Both the position numbers and the translations under genes were made by a program. The notes beneath the pieces are model-generated. The model saw only the letters and a list, made by a program, of their open reading frames with translations, searched no databases and was not told the DNA's origin. Source: Burkholderiaceae bacterium (lineage in GTDB: Bacteria > Pseudomonadota > Gammaproteobacteria > Burkholderiales > Burkholderiaceae_E). Taken from it: 64,000 nt of DNA. Location of the stretch: positions 62,001 through 126,000 of the forward strand of contig JAMLIN010000007.1 of NCBI GenBank assembly GCA_023954135.1, in the 5' to 3' direction. Shown here piece by piece: positions 53,385-63,200 of this stretch (positions within the stretch are counted from its first letter, which is position 1; the number at the start of each line of letters is the position of its first letter).

Positions 53385-53534
53385 CCACCCGGCCCGGTCC
53401 CTTGCAGCGATTATGCTTCAACGCCCGGCGCCGCGAGCGATCGGCTCGACTTGCCGCTCGCCGCCCGCGCGGCCAGACTTGGGCCGCAATGGCCATGCCC
53501 GGGCCGCCCGGAGCCCGATCGACCTGGAGACCCG

Positions 53535-54212
53535 ATGAGACTGCGCGAACCCCGAGTACTGGTGGCGGTGGTGGCCGCCGGCGCCCTGCTGGCCCTGGCG
53601 GGCAAGTATGCCGGGATCGCCTGGCTGGTCTGGGTGTTCAAGCCGCTCACCACCGCGGTGCTGTGCTGGGTGGCCTGGCGGCGCGGCCTGGGCGGCGACC
53701 GCCATGCCCGGCTGGTCACCGCCGGCCTGCTGCTGTCGCTCGCCGGCGACACGCTGCTGATCGAGCCGTCGATGTTCACAGCCGGCCTGGTCGCCTTCCT
53801 GCTCGCCCATCTCTGCTACACCGCCGCCTTCGCGACCGGGATCGGCTTCTTCCCCCGCCGGGAGCCCTTCGCCGCGGCCGCCGTGATCGCCGGGGCGGTC
53901 CTGCTTGTGCTCTGGCCGGCGCTACCCGCCGCGCTGCGCCTGCCGGTGCTCGCCTATGTGGCGGCCATCGGCCTGATGGTCGGCCAGGCCCATGCCCGCG
54001 CCGCGATCGCGCCGCTGCGCGAGAACCGCCGGGCGGCGGCCGGCGCCACCCTCTTCATGCTCTCGGACGCGCTGCTCGCGATCGACCGCTTCCACACCCC
54101 CTTCTTCCTCGCGCCGGTGCTGGTGCTCGGCACCTACTGGGCAGCGCAGACCCTGATCACCCTGTCGATCCCGGACGCGGAGCTCGATCCGGAACCCCTG
54201 CGCATCCGCTGA
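53535..54212 (+). CDS. YhhN/TMEM86-family membrane protein (lysoplasmalogenase-like)
   Basis: A 225-residue protein with about eight TM helices. The family signatures SLAGDTLLI..., FLLAHLCYTAAF and FMLSDALLAIDRF contain the conserved Asp residues proposed to be catalytic in TMEM86 lysoplasmalogenases. The bacterial function is not well settled. ATG 53535 follows GGAGA by 6 nt. It is divergent from glgC. Confidence 0.85.
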   Translation: MRLREPRVLVAVVAAGALLALAGKYAGIAWLVWVFKPLTTAVLCWVAWRRGLGGDRHARLVTAGLLLSLAGDTLLIEPSMFTAGLVAFLLAHLCYTAAFATGIGFFPRREPFAAAAVIAGAVLLVLWPALPAALRLPVLAYVAAIGLMVGQAHARAAIAPLRENRRAAAGATLFMLSDALLAIDRFHTPFFLAPVLVLGTYWAAQTLITLSIPDAELDPEPLRIR

Positions 54213-54273
54213 CACGTTCCGCATTCGAGCGCATGGCCGCGTCCGGGCGCAGGCACCGGTATCATCGGCGGCC

Positions 54274-55014
54274 ATGTCCGCCACCGCACTGATCGAAGCC
54301 GCCCGCCGCCTTTCGTCGAAGGTCGACGCGATGCGCTTCGCCCCACCCGTCGCCTTCGTCTACAACCCGCTCGAGTACGCCTTCGCGCCGCACGAGCTCT
54401 ACCTGCGCCGCTATGGCGACGGCCGCCGCCGGGTCGTCTTCGTCGGGATGAACCCGGGGCCCTTCGGCATGATGCAGACGGGCGTGCCCTTCGGCGAGAT
54501 CGCCATGGTGCGCGACTGGATGGGCATCGACGCGCCGGTCCGCCAGCCGGCCGCCATGCATCCCAAGCGGCCGATCGAGGGCTTCGCCTGCACCCGATCG
54601 GAGGTCAGCGGCAAGCGGCTGTGGGGCTGGGCCGCGCAGCGCTTCGGCAGCGCACAGGCGTTCTTTTCCGAGTGCTTCGTGCTGAACTACTGCCCGCTGG
54701 TCTTTCTCGAGACGAGCGGGCGCAACCTCACGCCCGACAAGCTGCCCCGGGCCGAGCTCGCGCCGCTGCAGCAGGCCTGCGACGAGCACCTGCGCAGCGC
54801 GCTCGCCGAGCTGTCGCCGGACTGGGCGATCGGCATCGGCGCCTATGCCCGCCAGCGGATCGCGGCAGCCCTCGGGCGGCGCCCCGACGACGGGGCCCTG
54901 CCCCGCATCGCGACAGTGCTGCACCCGAGCCCGGCCAGTCCGATCGCCAACCGCGGCTGGGCCGAGGCCGCCGAGCACCAGCTGGCCGAGCTCGGGGTGT
55001 TCGAGGCGACCTGA
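54274..55014 (+). CDS. SMUG1-type uracil-DNA glycosylase family protein
   Basis: A 246-residue protein of the uracil-DNA glycosylase superfamily. FVGMNPGPFGMMQTGVPFGE is the SMUG1-like active-site block (Asn activates water) and HPSPASPIANRGW is the DNA-intercalating/catalytic His block. It removes uracil or oxidised uracil from DNA. It lies alone between the YhhN gene and the convergent protease gene. Confidence 0.92.
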   Translation: MSATALIEAARRLSSKVDAMRFAPPVAFVYNPLEYAFAPHELYLRRYGDGRRRVVFVGMNPGPFGMMQTGVPFGEIAMVRDWMGIDAPVRQPAAMHPKRPIEGFACTRSEVSGKRLWGWAAQRFGSAQAFFSECFVLNYCPLVFLETSGRNLTPDKLPRAELAPLQQACDEHLRSALAELSPDWAIGIGAYARQRIAAALGRRPDDGALPRIATVLHPSPASPIANRGWAEAAEHQLAELGVFEAT

Positions 55015-55062
55015 CGGCCCCCGGGGGGTTCACGGACGCCGACCTGCGTCGGGGCTCCGACG

Positions 55063-56427
55063 CTACTTCACGTAGCCCCAGGACTTCAGGCGCGAGACCG
55101 CGTACTGCGAAGCGTCTCCCTGGCGCACCGAGTTCGCGTAGCGGGCGTAGTGGGCGGCCGCTTCGCGGCGCTGCCCGCCCCCCTCGAGCGAGACGCCCTT
55201 CAGGAAGGTGACCCCGGGATCTCCTGGCAGGCGCTTGTCAAAGGCATCGAACTGCGCGAAGGCGCCGGCATAGTCGCGCAGGCCGAGACGCGCGATGCCG
55301 GCGAGCTTGATTGCCTGCGCCTCCTTCGGATCGATCGCGCTGGCGATCTCGGCATAGCGCTTCGCGTCGGCCGGCCGCTTCTGCGCAACGAGGCATTTCG
55401 CCATCAGCACGTTCGCGGCGTAGTCGCGCGGAGCGGTCTTGAGCGCCGTCCTGAAGTGGCCCTCGGCGGCGTCGTAGCGCTCGCGCGCGCCTTCGGCCTC
55501 GCCCTTCTGGCAGGCCTGGATGGTCGGGCGCAGGGCACGCAGCCGCGCGGTGCTGTCCATGAAGCGCTCGCGCTGTACCGGCAGGCCGGCGGTCTGCGCA
55601 TGGCGGGTGGCGGCGAGCTGGCGCGCGGTCGCGACCCGCTCGGCCGGCATCGGGTGGGTCGAGAACATCGTCTGCAGCATGCTCGGCTGCGCCTTCTGCT
55701 CGGCGAGCAGCAACTCGTGCAGGCTGGTCATGCCGCTGGCCGGATAGCCGGCGCGCGCCATATACTCCTGCCCGAGCGCGTCGGCCTCGCGCTCGTTGTC
55801 GCGCGAATAGGACGACAGCAGCGCGCTCGCGCCAACCTGGCTCGCAAGCCCGATCAGGCCGCTCCACTGCGAATCGGACGTCGCCACACCCAGGCCGACC
55901 ACCGCCGCCTGCGCGAGCATCGCCTGCCCCTGGCGCTGCGCGGCATGGCGGGCGTTGACGTGGCCGAGCTCGTGGCCGAGCAGCGCGGCGAGCTCGGCCT
56001 CGGACTTCATCTCGGTCATGATCCCGCGGGTCACGCCCATCGCCCCGCCCGGGAAAGTATAGGCGTTCACGTAGTTGGCGTTGAGCACCCGGTAGGAATA
56101 CGGCATGTCCGGGCGATGGCTGCGGCCCGCGAGATCGGCGCCGATGCGCGAGACATAGGTGTTCGACTGGGCATCCTGCGCCTCGCCGAGATCCTGCGAG
56201 AACTGGTGCGGCGCGACCTGCGCATCGATCGATCGCTCCTGCGCCTCGCTCATGCCGACGAGGATCGTCTCGCCCGTGACCGGCGAGGTCGCACAACCCG
56301 ACAGGCTCGCCAGCGCGGCCGCGCCGCTGCTCGCGCCGATCAGCCAGAGCAGGTCGCGCCGGGCGAGGCGCCCGCGGCGCAGGCGTTCGGGCAGGCCGGC
56401 CAGGCCGGCGACATCGCGGTGATTCAT
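55063..56427 (-). CDS. M48 metalloprotease lipoprotein with TPR-like C-terminus (BepA/LoiP-like)
   Basis: A 454-residue envelope protease. The N-terminus carries a twin-Arg stretch (LARRDLLWLIG), a hydrophobic region and a lipobox LSGC, so lipidation after Tat or Sec export is likely. The zinc motif HELGH is at ~151, with the third ligand in SRDNEREADALG. Residues ~300-454 contain helical pairs resembling TPRs. BepA-type proteases check outer-membrane assembly (LptD/BAM). ATG 56427 is preceded by GGAGAGG 6 nt upstream. Confidence 0.93.
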   Translation of the reverse strand: MNHRDVAGLAGLPERLRRGRLARRDLLWLIGASSGAAALASLSGCATSPVTGETILVGMSEAQERSIDAQVAPHQFSQDLGEAQDAQSNTYVSRIGADLAGRSHRPDMPYSYRVLNANYVNAYTFPGGAMGVTRGIMTEMKSEAELAALLGHELGHVNARHAAQRQGQAMLAQAAVVGLGVATSDSQWSGLIGLASQVGASALLSSYSRDNEREADALGQEYMARAGYPASGMTSLHELLLAEQKAQPSMLQTMFSTHPMPAERVATARQLAATRHAQTAGLPVQRERFMDSTARLRALRPTIQACQKGEAEGARERYDAAEGHFRTALKTAPRDYAANVLMAKCLVAQKRPADAKRYAEIASAIDPKEAQAIKLAGIARLGLRDYAGAFAQFDAFDKRLPGDPGVTFLKGVSLEGGGQRREAAAHYARYANSVRQGDASQYAVSRLKSWGYVK

Positions 56428-56598
56428 CGATTCCTCTCCTTCATCCATCCCCCTGCGCCGGAGCGTCTTTTCCGGTGCGCCATTCGATATCGGAGCGCGC
56501 GGCGACAGGCGCCTCATGCCCCGGCCATGGACAGGGTCTCCCAGGGACGAGGATGCTTGTACCTGTCCATTCACCGCAACCCGACCCAGGAGAACCCC

Positions 56599-57033
56599 AT
56601 GGCCATAGACAAGGCAATCTACACCGCGCACGCGACATCCGTCGGCGGGCGCGCCGGAACCAGCGAGTCGTCGGACGGCGCGCTGCGGGTGCAGCTCTCG
56701 ACTCCGAAGGAGATGGGCGGCAGTGGCGGCGCCGGCACCAATCCCGAGCAACTGTTCGCGGCCGGCTACTCGGCGTGCTTCATCGGCGCGATGAACGCCG
56801 TCGCCGCCCGCCAGAAGACGAAGCTCGCGGGCGACCCGAAGATCGAGGCCGATGTCTCGATCGGCCCGATGACCGGCAAGGCCGGCGCCTTCGGGATCGA
56901 GGTCGCGATGCGGATCACGGTGCCCGGGCTCGATCGCGACGCCGCCGAGGCGCTGGTCGCCGCGGCCCACGAAGTCTGCCCCTACTCCAATGCGACCCGC
57001 GGCAATGTCGAGGTGACGCTCACCGTGGTCTGA
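56599..57033 (+). CDS. ohr: Ohr/OsmC-family organic hydroperoxide resistance protein
   Basis: A 144-residue peroxidase. The two redox cysteines are Cys60 (YSACFIGAM) and Cys127 (EVCPYSNATRGN). Length and motifs fit the Ohr branch rather than OsmC. It reduces organic hydroperoxides with lipoyl-type thiols. The ribosome site CCAGGAG lies 6 nt before ATG. No MarR-type OhrR gene is adjacent, so its regulator is elsewhere or absent. Confidence 0.93.
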   Translation: MAIDKAIYTAHATSVGGRAGTSESSDGALRVQLSTPKEMGGSGGAGTNPEQLFAAGYSACFIGAMNAVAARQKTKLAGDPKIEADVSIGPMTGKAGAFGIEVAMRITVPGLDRDAAEALVAAAHEVCPYSNATRGNVEVTLTVV

Positions 57034-57046
57034 ACATCGGCAGGCG

Positions 57047-57490
57047 TCAAGTCCTTGCGTCGGGGCCGATGCAGCGCAAGCGCGGAAAATGCCTGCGATA
57101 CGGCTTCACGTCCCGGCTGAGCACACTCAGATTGGCGACGGCCGCATGAGCGCCGATGTAGAAATCCGGCAATGGTGCGAGCCGCTCGCCGCCATCCCGG
57201 CGGTAGCCCCGCCAGGCCTGTGCCGCGAGCCCTGCGCAGGCCCACGGCAGCGGACTGCGCAGCGTGTCGTAGACATCGAGCATCGCGTCCAGCATCTCGA
57301 CATCCGGGCCGGGGATCAGCAGCTCGGTATAGATCACCAGATTGACATGCAGGGGCGCCTGCTCGCTGCAACTCTGGAGCCGATCGACGGACCATTCGTG
57401 CCAGCGGCTGTCGGGGTCCATGCAGTCGATCCAGATGTTGGTATCGACGAGAAAACCCGCCGAACCGTCGTACGTCGACAGATCAGGCAC
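57047..57490 (-). CDS. PIN-domain toxin (VapC-like RNase)
   Basis: A 147-residue PIN protein. Acidic residues: Asp in FLVDTNIWID, Glu in YTELLI and late Asp in LPDFYIGAHAAVANLSVLSRD. No ATG precedes the motif, so the start is probably GTG 57490, inside the end of the AbrB gene (GTG..TGA overlap). Expected to cleave tRNA or mRNA when released from its antitoxin. Confidence 0.88.
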   Translation of the reverse strand: MPDLSTYDGSAGFLVDTNIWIDCMDPDSRWHEWSVDRLQSCSEQAPLHVNLVIYTELLIPGPDVEMLDAMLDVYDTLRSPLPWACAGLAAQAWRGYRRDGGERLAPLPDFYIGAHAAVANLSVLSRDVKPYRRHFPRLRCIGPDART

Positions 57491-57755
57491 CGCTGTCGTC
57501 GTCCGGGCGCAGGAATGCCATGATGGCCTCGCTATCCATCTGCCTGAACGGCGCATCCAGGCTCTTGCGGACCCTGGCTGCGGCGGCGCGCAGTGATTTG
57601 CGCCGGTCATCCGTGCCCGTGCCGGCTTTCCGGATGATGATCTTTCCGCCTTCCAGCGTGAAGGACACCTGGCTGCCGGGAAGAATGCCGGCGGCATCAC
57701 GCAAGCGCTTGGGAATGGTGACTTGTCCCTTTTCGGTGACTTGCATGAGCGGCAC
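57483..57755 (-). CDS. AbrB/SpoVT-type antitoxin
   Basis: A 90-residue protein with an N-terminal swapped-hairpin domain (VTEKGQVTIPKRLRDAAGILPGSQVSF) and a C-terminal tail that would bind the PIN toxin. It overlaps the toxin gene and lies 11 bases from a 21-bp palindrome that is the likely autoregulatory operator. Confidence 0.9.
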   Translation of the reverse strand: MPLMQVTEKGQVTIPKRLRDAAGILPGSQVSFTLEGGKIIIRKAGTGTDDRRKSLRAAAARVRKSLDAPFRQMDSEAIMAFLRPDDDSGA

Positions 57756-57766
57756 TCGACGAAGTA

Positions 57767-57787
57767 AGAATTCCTAGTAGGAATTCT
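57767..57787 (-). promoter_or_regulatory. Palindromic operator of the AbrB/PIN operon
   Basis: AGAATTCCTA (57767-57776), G, TAGGAATTCT (57778-57787): perfect 10-bp arms with a 1-bp centre. A minus-strand TAGAAT -10-like hexamer overlaps the right arm, so antitoxin binding should block transcription. Confidence 0.7.
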
Positions 57788-57847
57788 ACTTGCTCGAGAA
57801 ACCGGGCGCAATATTCCGAAAGGACGAACGAAGCCGGAATACGAGAC

Positions 57848-58912
57848 CTAGCAGGCGCCGAAGCGGATCACGCCCTGCGCATCGATCTCGCGCCGCAGTT
57901 CGCCCCGGTACCAGAGCGCATGCAGGTGGGCGAGCGCCTCGCCCAGCGCGAAGGTGAGCTCGTGGGTGTTGAAGCGCCGCCCGAAGAGCGCCGGCAGCAG
58001 CTCGCAGGCCGAGATCGCGGCTTCGGCGCTGGCCTTGCGGGTCACCTCGAGCCGTTCGGCATGATGGGCATGCTGCTGGCCGAGCCGCACGTGCAGCTTC
58101 GTGAAGGGACGCCCGTGCGAGGGCAGCACCAGGGTGTCGGTCGCGCAGTCGTCGTAGTTGCGCAGGGAGCGCAGGTACCACTCGAGCGGATTGGCCTCGG
58201 GCTCGATCTCGAAGACCGAGACGTTGGTCGAGATGCGCGGCAGCACCATGTCGCCCGAGATCAGGATCGGCTGGCCGCCGTCCTCCGTATAGAGGGCGAT
58301 GTGCTCGGGCGAATGGCCGTTGCCCGGCACGAGTCGGAACGTCCGCGAGCCGATCGCGACGGTCTCGCCGCCGCTGATGCGGTGGAACCAGGGCGGCACC
58401 GAGGGCACGAGGCTGCGGAAGTAGGTTCGCCCTCGGGCGCGCAGGGCATCGAGCTGCTCCTTCTCGACGACGCCGTGGCGCCGGTAATGGACGATCTGCG
58501 ACTCGCTGTCCATCTCGGGCGTCATCGTGGTGAAGACGCGCGCGCTCATGTATTCGCCCTGGCTGATCCACAGCGGCGCGTCGAAACGCCGGTGCAGGCT
58601 GTCCGCCATGCCGATGTGGTCGGGATGCGAATGGGTGCACAGCAGCCGCAGCAGCGGCAGGCCGTCGAGGCCGTCGACGAAGAGCCGCTCCCAGGCCTCG
58701 CGCACCGGGTCGGACGCGATGCCGCAGTCGACCAGGGTCCAGCCGCTGCGCCCGTCGATCTCGTCACGCAGCAGCCAGAGATTGATGTGGTCGAGGGCAA
58801 AGGGCAGGGGCATGCGCAGCCAGAAGATCCCGGGCGCGACCTCGATGCGTTCGGTGACCTGCGGCAGGCGGTCGCCGAAGGGGTAGTCGAGCTGGTGTTC
58901 GAGGGGGTTCAT
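57848..58912 (-). CDS. Metallo-beta-lactamase-fold hydrolase
   Basis: A 354-residue MBL-fold protein with the metal motif THSHPDHIG (~92-100), a second metal His in GNGHSPEHIALY, an Asp in ISGDMVLP and a late VLPSHGRPF. A C-terminal helical domain follows (~265-354). The combination resembles glyoxalase II/LACTB2-like or acyl-thioester hydrolases. It lies divergent from the isovaleryl-CoA dehydrogenase gene, so an acyl-CoA-related role is possible. Confidence 0.88.
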   Translation of the reverse strand: MNPLEHQLDYPFGDRLPQVTERIEVAPGIFWLRMPLPFALDHINLWLLRDEIDGRSGWTLVDCGIASDPVREAWERLFVDGLDGLPLLRLLCTHSHPDHIGMADSLHRRFDAPLWISQGEYMSARVFTTMTPEMDSESQIVHYRRHGVVEKEQLDALRARGRTYFRSLVPSVPPWFHRISGGETVAIGSRTFRLVPGNGHSPEHIALYTEDGGQPILISGDMVLPRISTNVSVFEIEPEANPLEWYLRSLRNYDDCATDTLVLPSHGRPFTKLHVRLGQQHAHHAERLEVTRKASAEAAISACELLPALFGRRFNTHELTFALGEALAHLHALWYRGELRREIDAQGVIRFGAC

Positions 58913-59057
58913 GCGCTGACTGCTCCGTCGCGGACGGTTCCTGCGCCGTCCGTCGAGAATTGACGTTTCGTTCGCCGGTCATCGAAGATAGCATGATCGG
59001 GGAAACCGCCCCGGGGCCGGCCGGCGCCGGCGCGCCAACCCACACAAGGAGCCAGCG

Positions 59058-60269
59058 ATGCAGGAACTTCCGGGACTCGATTTCGGGCTCGGCGACGATA
59101 TCGACGCCTTGCGCGACGCGATCCGCCAGTTCGTCTCGAAGGAGATCGCGCCGATCGCGGGCCGGGTCGACCGCGACGACCACTTTCCGCTGGAGATCTG
59201 GCGCAAGCTCGGCGAGCTCGGGGTCCTCGGCATGACCGTGCCCGAGGCCTACGGCGGCACCGACATGGGCTACCTCGCGCACATCGTCGCGGTCGAGGAG
59301 ATCTCCCGCGGCTCGTCGGCGATCGGCCTGTCCTACGGCGCCCACTCGAACCTGTGCGTCAACCAGATCAATCGCAACGGCACCGAGGCGCAGAAGCGCA
59401 AGTACCTGCCGAAGCTCGTGAGCGGCGAGCATGTCGGGGCGCTCGCGATGAGCGAGACCGGCGCCGGCTCGGACGTGGTCTCGATGAAGCTGCGCGCCGA
59501 GTTCCGCGGCGATCGCTGGATCCTCAACGGCACCAAGTTCTGGATCACCAACGGGCCGGATGCCGATGTCCTCGTCATCTACGCCAAGAACGACTTCGAG
59601 GCGGGCGCGCGCGGCATCACCGCCTTCATCGTCGAGAAGGGCTTTCCGGGCTTCTCGGTGGCGCAGAAGCTCGACAAGATGGGGATGCGCGGCAGCACCA
59701 CCGGCGAGCTGGTGTTCGACGACTGCGAGGTGCCGGCCGAGAACGTGCTGGGCGGCATCGGCGACGACCCCGCCACCGGGGTGGGCCGAGGCGTCAACGT
59801 GCTGATGAGCGGGCTCGACTTCGAGCGGGCGGTGCTCTCGGGCGGACCTCTGGGGATCATGAGCGCCTGCATGGACGTGGTGATTCCCTACGTCCACGAG
59901 CGCAAGCAGTTCGGCCAGCCGATCGGCGAGTTCCAGCTGATGCAGGGCAAGCTCGCCGACATGTACTCGACGATGATGGCCTGCCGCGCCTACGTGTACG
60001 CAGTCGGGCGCCAGTGCGACCTGTCGCGCGAAGGCAAGGTCGACGTGCGTTCGCTGCGCAAGGATGCGGCCGGCGTGATCCTCTACGCTGCCGAGAAGGC
60101 GACCTGGATGGCGGGCGAGGCGATCCAGGCGCTGGGGGGCAACGGCTATCTCAGCGACAGCCCGCCGGGGCGCCTGTGGCGCGACGCCAAGCTCTACGAG
60201 ATCGGGGCGGGCACGTCGGAGATCCGGCGCATGCTGCTCGGCCGCGAGCTGTTCGCGGAAACGATGTAG
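59058..60269 (+). CDS. ivd: Isovaleryl-CoA dehydrogenase
   Basis: A 403-residue acyl-CoA dehydrogenase. The catalytic Glu lies in [15 protein letters not shown], the position specific to isovaleryl-CoA dehydrogenases, which lack the Glu of other family members near the C-terminus. [37 protein letters not shown] and [37 protein letters not shown] complete the match. It oxidises isovaleryl-CoA in leucine breakdown. The rest of the liu pathway is not in the window. Confidence 0.92.
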   Translation: MQELPGLDFGLGDDIDALRDAIRQFVSKEIAPIAGRVDRDDHFPLEIWRKLGELGVLGMTVPEAYGGTDMGYLAHIVAVEEISRGSSAIGLSYGAHSNLCVNQINRNGTEAQKRKYLPKLVSGEHVGALAMSETGAGSDVVSMKLRAEFRGDRWILNGTKFWITNGPDADVLVIYAKNDFEAGARGITAFIVEKGFPGFSVAQKLDKMGMRGSTTGELVFDDCEVPAENVLGGIGDDPATGVGRGVNVLMSGLDFERAVLSGGPLGIMSACMDVVIPYVHERKQFGQPIGEFQLMQGKLADMYSTMMACRAYVYAVGRQCDLSREGKVDVRSLRKDAAGVILYAAEKATWMAGEAIQALGGNGYLSDSPPGRLWRDAKLYEIGAGTSEIRRMLLGRELFAETM

Positions 60270-60275
60270 CGTCGG

Positions 60276-63200
60276 CTACCGATCGCGCGCCCGTTCCAGC
60301 TCCCCGAGCAGGGCCGAAAGGATCCCGGCAAGCAGCGACGCCTTGTCGGGATCGAGCATCTCCCGGTGGTGGCAGGCCATCTGGTGGCGCTCGATCCCGC
60401 CGGGCACGAACGGCCCCCAGCCGAGCAGCGGATCGTCGTCGACGTAGCTGCGGCGATGGTCGCGCCGCTGCGCCTCGATCAGGACCAGCCCACCGGATTC
60501 GCTGGGCGCGGGCCGGTAGCCGCGCCATAGCGCGAGCACGGCCGAAGCATGCTCCTGCAGGTCGCGGGCGAGCGCGACGTCGCCGATCTGGGCGCGCGCC
60601 TCCGCGGTGAAGATGCTTTCGTCCACCCGGCCGCCGCGGCTCTCGCGCAGCCAGCGCAGGTGGGCGATCGCCTGCCCCAGCAGCGGCCCGGGGCCGGTGC
60701 GCACCAGCTCGCCGGCAAGCATCCCGAGGCGCCCGGCGAGCGAGCGGCGCGGGGGATAGCCCGGCGCGAAGCAATCGAGCAGGCAGAGCAGCCCGACCTC
60801 GGCGCCTTCGGCACGCAGCTGGCGGGCGATCTCCCAGGCGAACTTGCCGCCGAGCGAATAGCCGGCGAGCGCATACGGGCCTTCCGGGCGGGCGCTGCGC
60901 AGCTCCGCGACCATCCGCGCCGCGATCTCCGGCAGGCTGGCGCCGCGCAGCTCCTCGATCGGGAAGGCGCCGATATCGAGCACATACAGCGGCTGGTCCG
61001 GCCCGAGCGCGCGGGCCAGCGCCTCGAACACCAGGACCGCGCCGCCATAGCCGGACAGGAAAACGAGCGGCGGGCGCCCGCCGCCCGCCCGGATCGATAC
61101 CACGCAGCCCAGCCGGGTGGCCGCGTCGCCGCGCAGCTCGTCGACCAGGCGCGAGAAGCGCCGCACGCTCGGCGCCTCGAACAGCCGGGCGGTACGCACC
61201 CGCACCCCGAAAGCCCGCTCGACCTCGGCGACCATCTTGACCGCCAGGATCGAATGGCCGCCGACCGCGAAGAAATCGTCGTCGGGTCCGATCGCCGGGT
61301 TGCCGAGCGCGCCGCGCCACACTTCCAGCATGCGCGCCTCGGTCGGGCCGAGCGCCTCGACAACGGCTGCCACGGCCGGCCCGGCCGGGACCGGCTCGTT
61401 CGCCAGCGCCCGCAAGGCGTCGCGGTCGAGCTTGCCGTTGGGATTGATCGGCAGCCGCTCGACGAGCGTGATCCGCTGCGGCAGCATGAACGCCGGCAGC
61501 CGCTCGCGCAGGCGCGCCTCGATGCCCGCTTCGCCGCCCTCGGGCATCCCGGCCGCGAAGGCGAAGAGCCGCGGCTCGCCGGCGGCATCCGCCTCGAGCA
61601 GCACGACGGCCTGCGCGACGCCCGGGCACTCGCGCAATGCATGCTCGATCTCGCCGGGCTCGATCCGGAAGCCGCGCATCTTGACCTGCGCATCGACACG
61701 CCCGATGAACTCGATCTCGCCGTCGTCGCGCCAGCGCACCCGATCACCGCTTCGGTAGAGGCGATCGCCGACGCCGCCGAAGGGATCGGCAACGAAGCGC
61801 TCGGCGGTGAGACCCGGCTGGCCGAGGTAACCCCGGGCCACGCCGGGCCCGCCGATGTACAGCTCGCCGACGAGGCCGATCGGCACCGGACGACCCGCGG
61901 GATCGAGCACATGGCAGCGGGTATTGGCGATCGGCCTGCCGATGGGAATGCGCAGGCGCAGCGGATCGGCATCGCGCGCCGCCGCCTGGTCGATCTCGTG
62001 CCAGGTGGCGAAGGTGGTCGTCTCGGTCGGACCGTAGACGTTGACGAGGCGTGCCGGCGCACCGGCGCGCACGACGGCCCGTACCGCCGCCGGGCTGGCC
62101 GCCTCGCCGCCGAAGAGCAGCAGCCCGAGGCCGGCGAAGGCATCGGGCCCGGTCGTCGCGAAGGCGTTGAACAGCGCGGTGGTCAGGAACATCGTCGTGA
62201 TCCGGTCGCGCGCGATGCGCTCGCGCAGCAGCTGCGCCGAGAGCAGCGTCTCGCCGTCGACGACGGCGATCGTCGCTGAGTTGGCGAGCGCGCCCCAGAT
62301 CTCGAAGGTCGCCGCGTCGAAGGAGATGTTCGATGCGAGGGCGATGCATTCGCCGGGCTGCGGCCGGAAATAGTCGGTGTTGCAGACCAGGCGCAGGACA
62401 TTGCGATGGCTGACCATCACCCCTTTGGGCCGGCCGGTCGAGCCCGAGGTGTAGACGACATAGGCGAGCGAGTCGGCGCTCGCGCCGGATGCGGGCAGCG
62501 TTTCCGACGCTCGATCGGAGGGCGGATCGGGAGATTCGCCGCGCGACATGCCCGGAGCCATGCCGGGCGACAGGCAGGACCAAGAGCGCGGGGAGCGGCC
62601 GTCGGCGGCCGCCGACGGATCGGCATCGGCATCGGCATCCGTATCGGCGTCGAGCGCGATCGCCGGAGCATCGAGCGCATCGCCGAGGCCCGCGAGCGAG
62701 GCGCGGGTGCCGACGAAGGCGACGGGCTGCGCATCCTCGATCATCAGGCGCAAGCGCTCCAGCGGATAGGAGGCGTCCAGGGGCAGGTAGGCGCCGCCCG
62801 CCTTGGCGATGCCGAGCACCGCGACGACGAGATCGATGCTGCGCGGCAACGCCATCGCCACGATGCCGTCCGGCGCGACGCCCAGTGCGCGCAGCCGACA
62901 GGCGAGCCGGCTCGCGCGCATGTCGAGCTCGCGGTAGTCGATCCGCGAATTGCCGTCGATCACCGCCGGCGCGTCCGGCCCGCCGGCAAGCACATGGGCG
63001 AACCGGGCGGCGAGGGTTTCGTCGGCCGGGAACGCGCGCGCGGTCCGGTTCCAGGCGTCGATCCGGGCATGGTCGCCGGGATCGACGATGTCGAGCGCGT
63101 CGACCAGCGTGGCCGGCGCGGCGACGATCGCGCGCAGCAGGACTTCGAACTGCCGGCACAGGCGCTGCGCCCCGGCTTCATCGAAGAACTCCCGCGCGTA

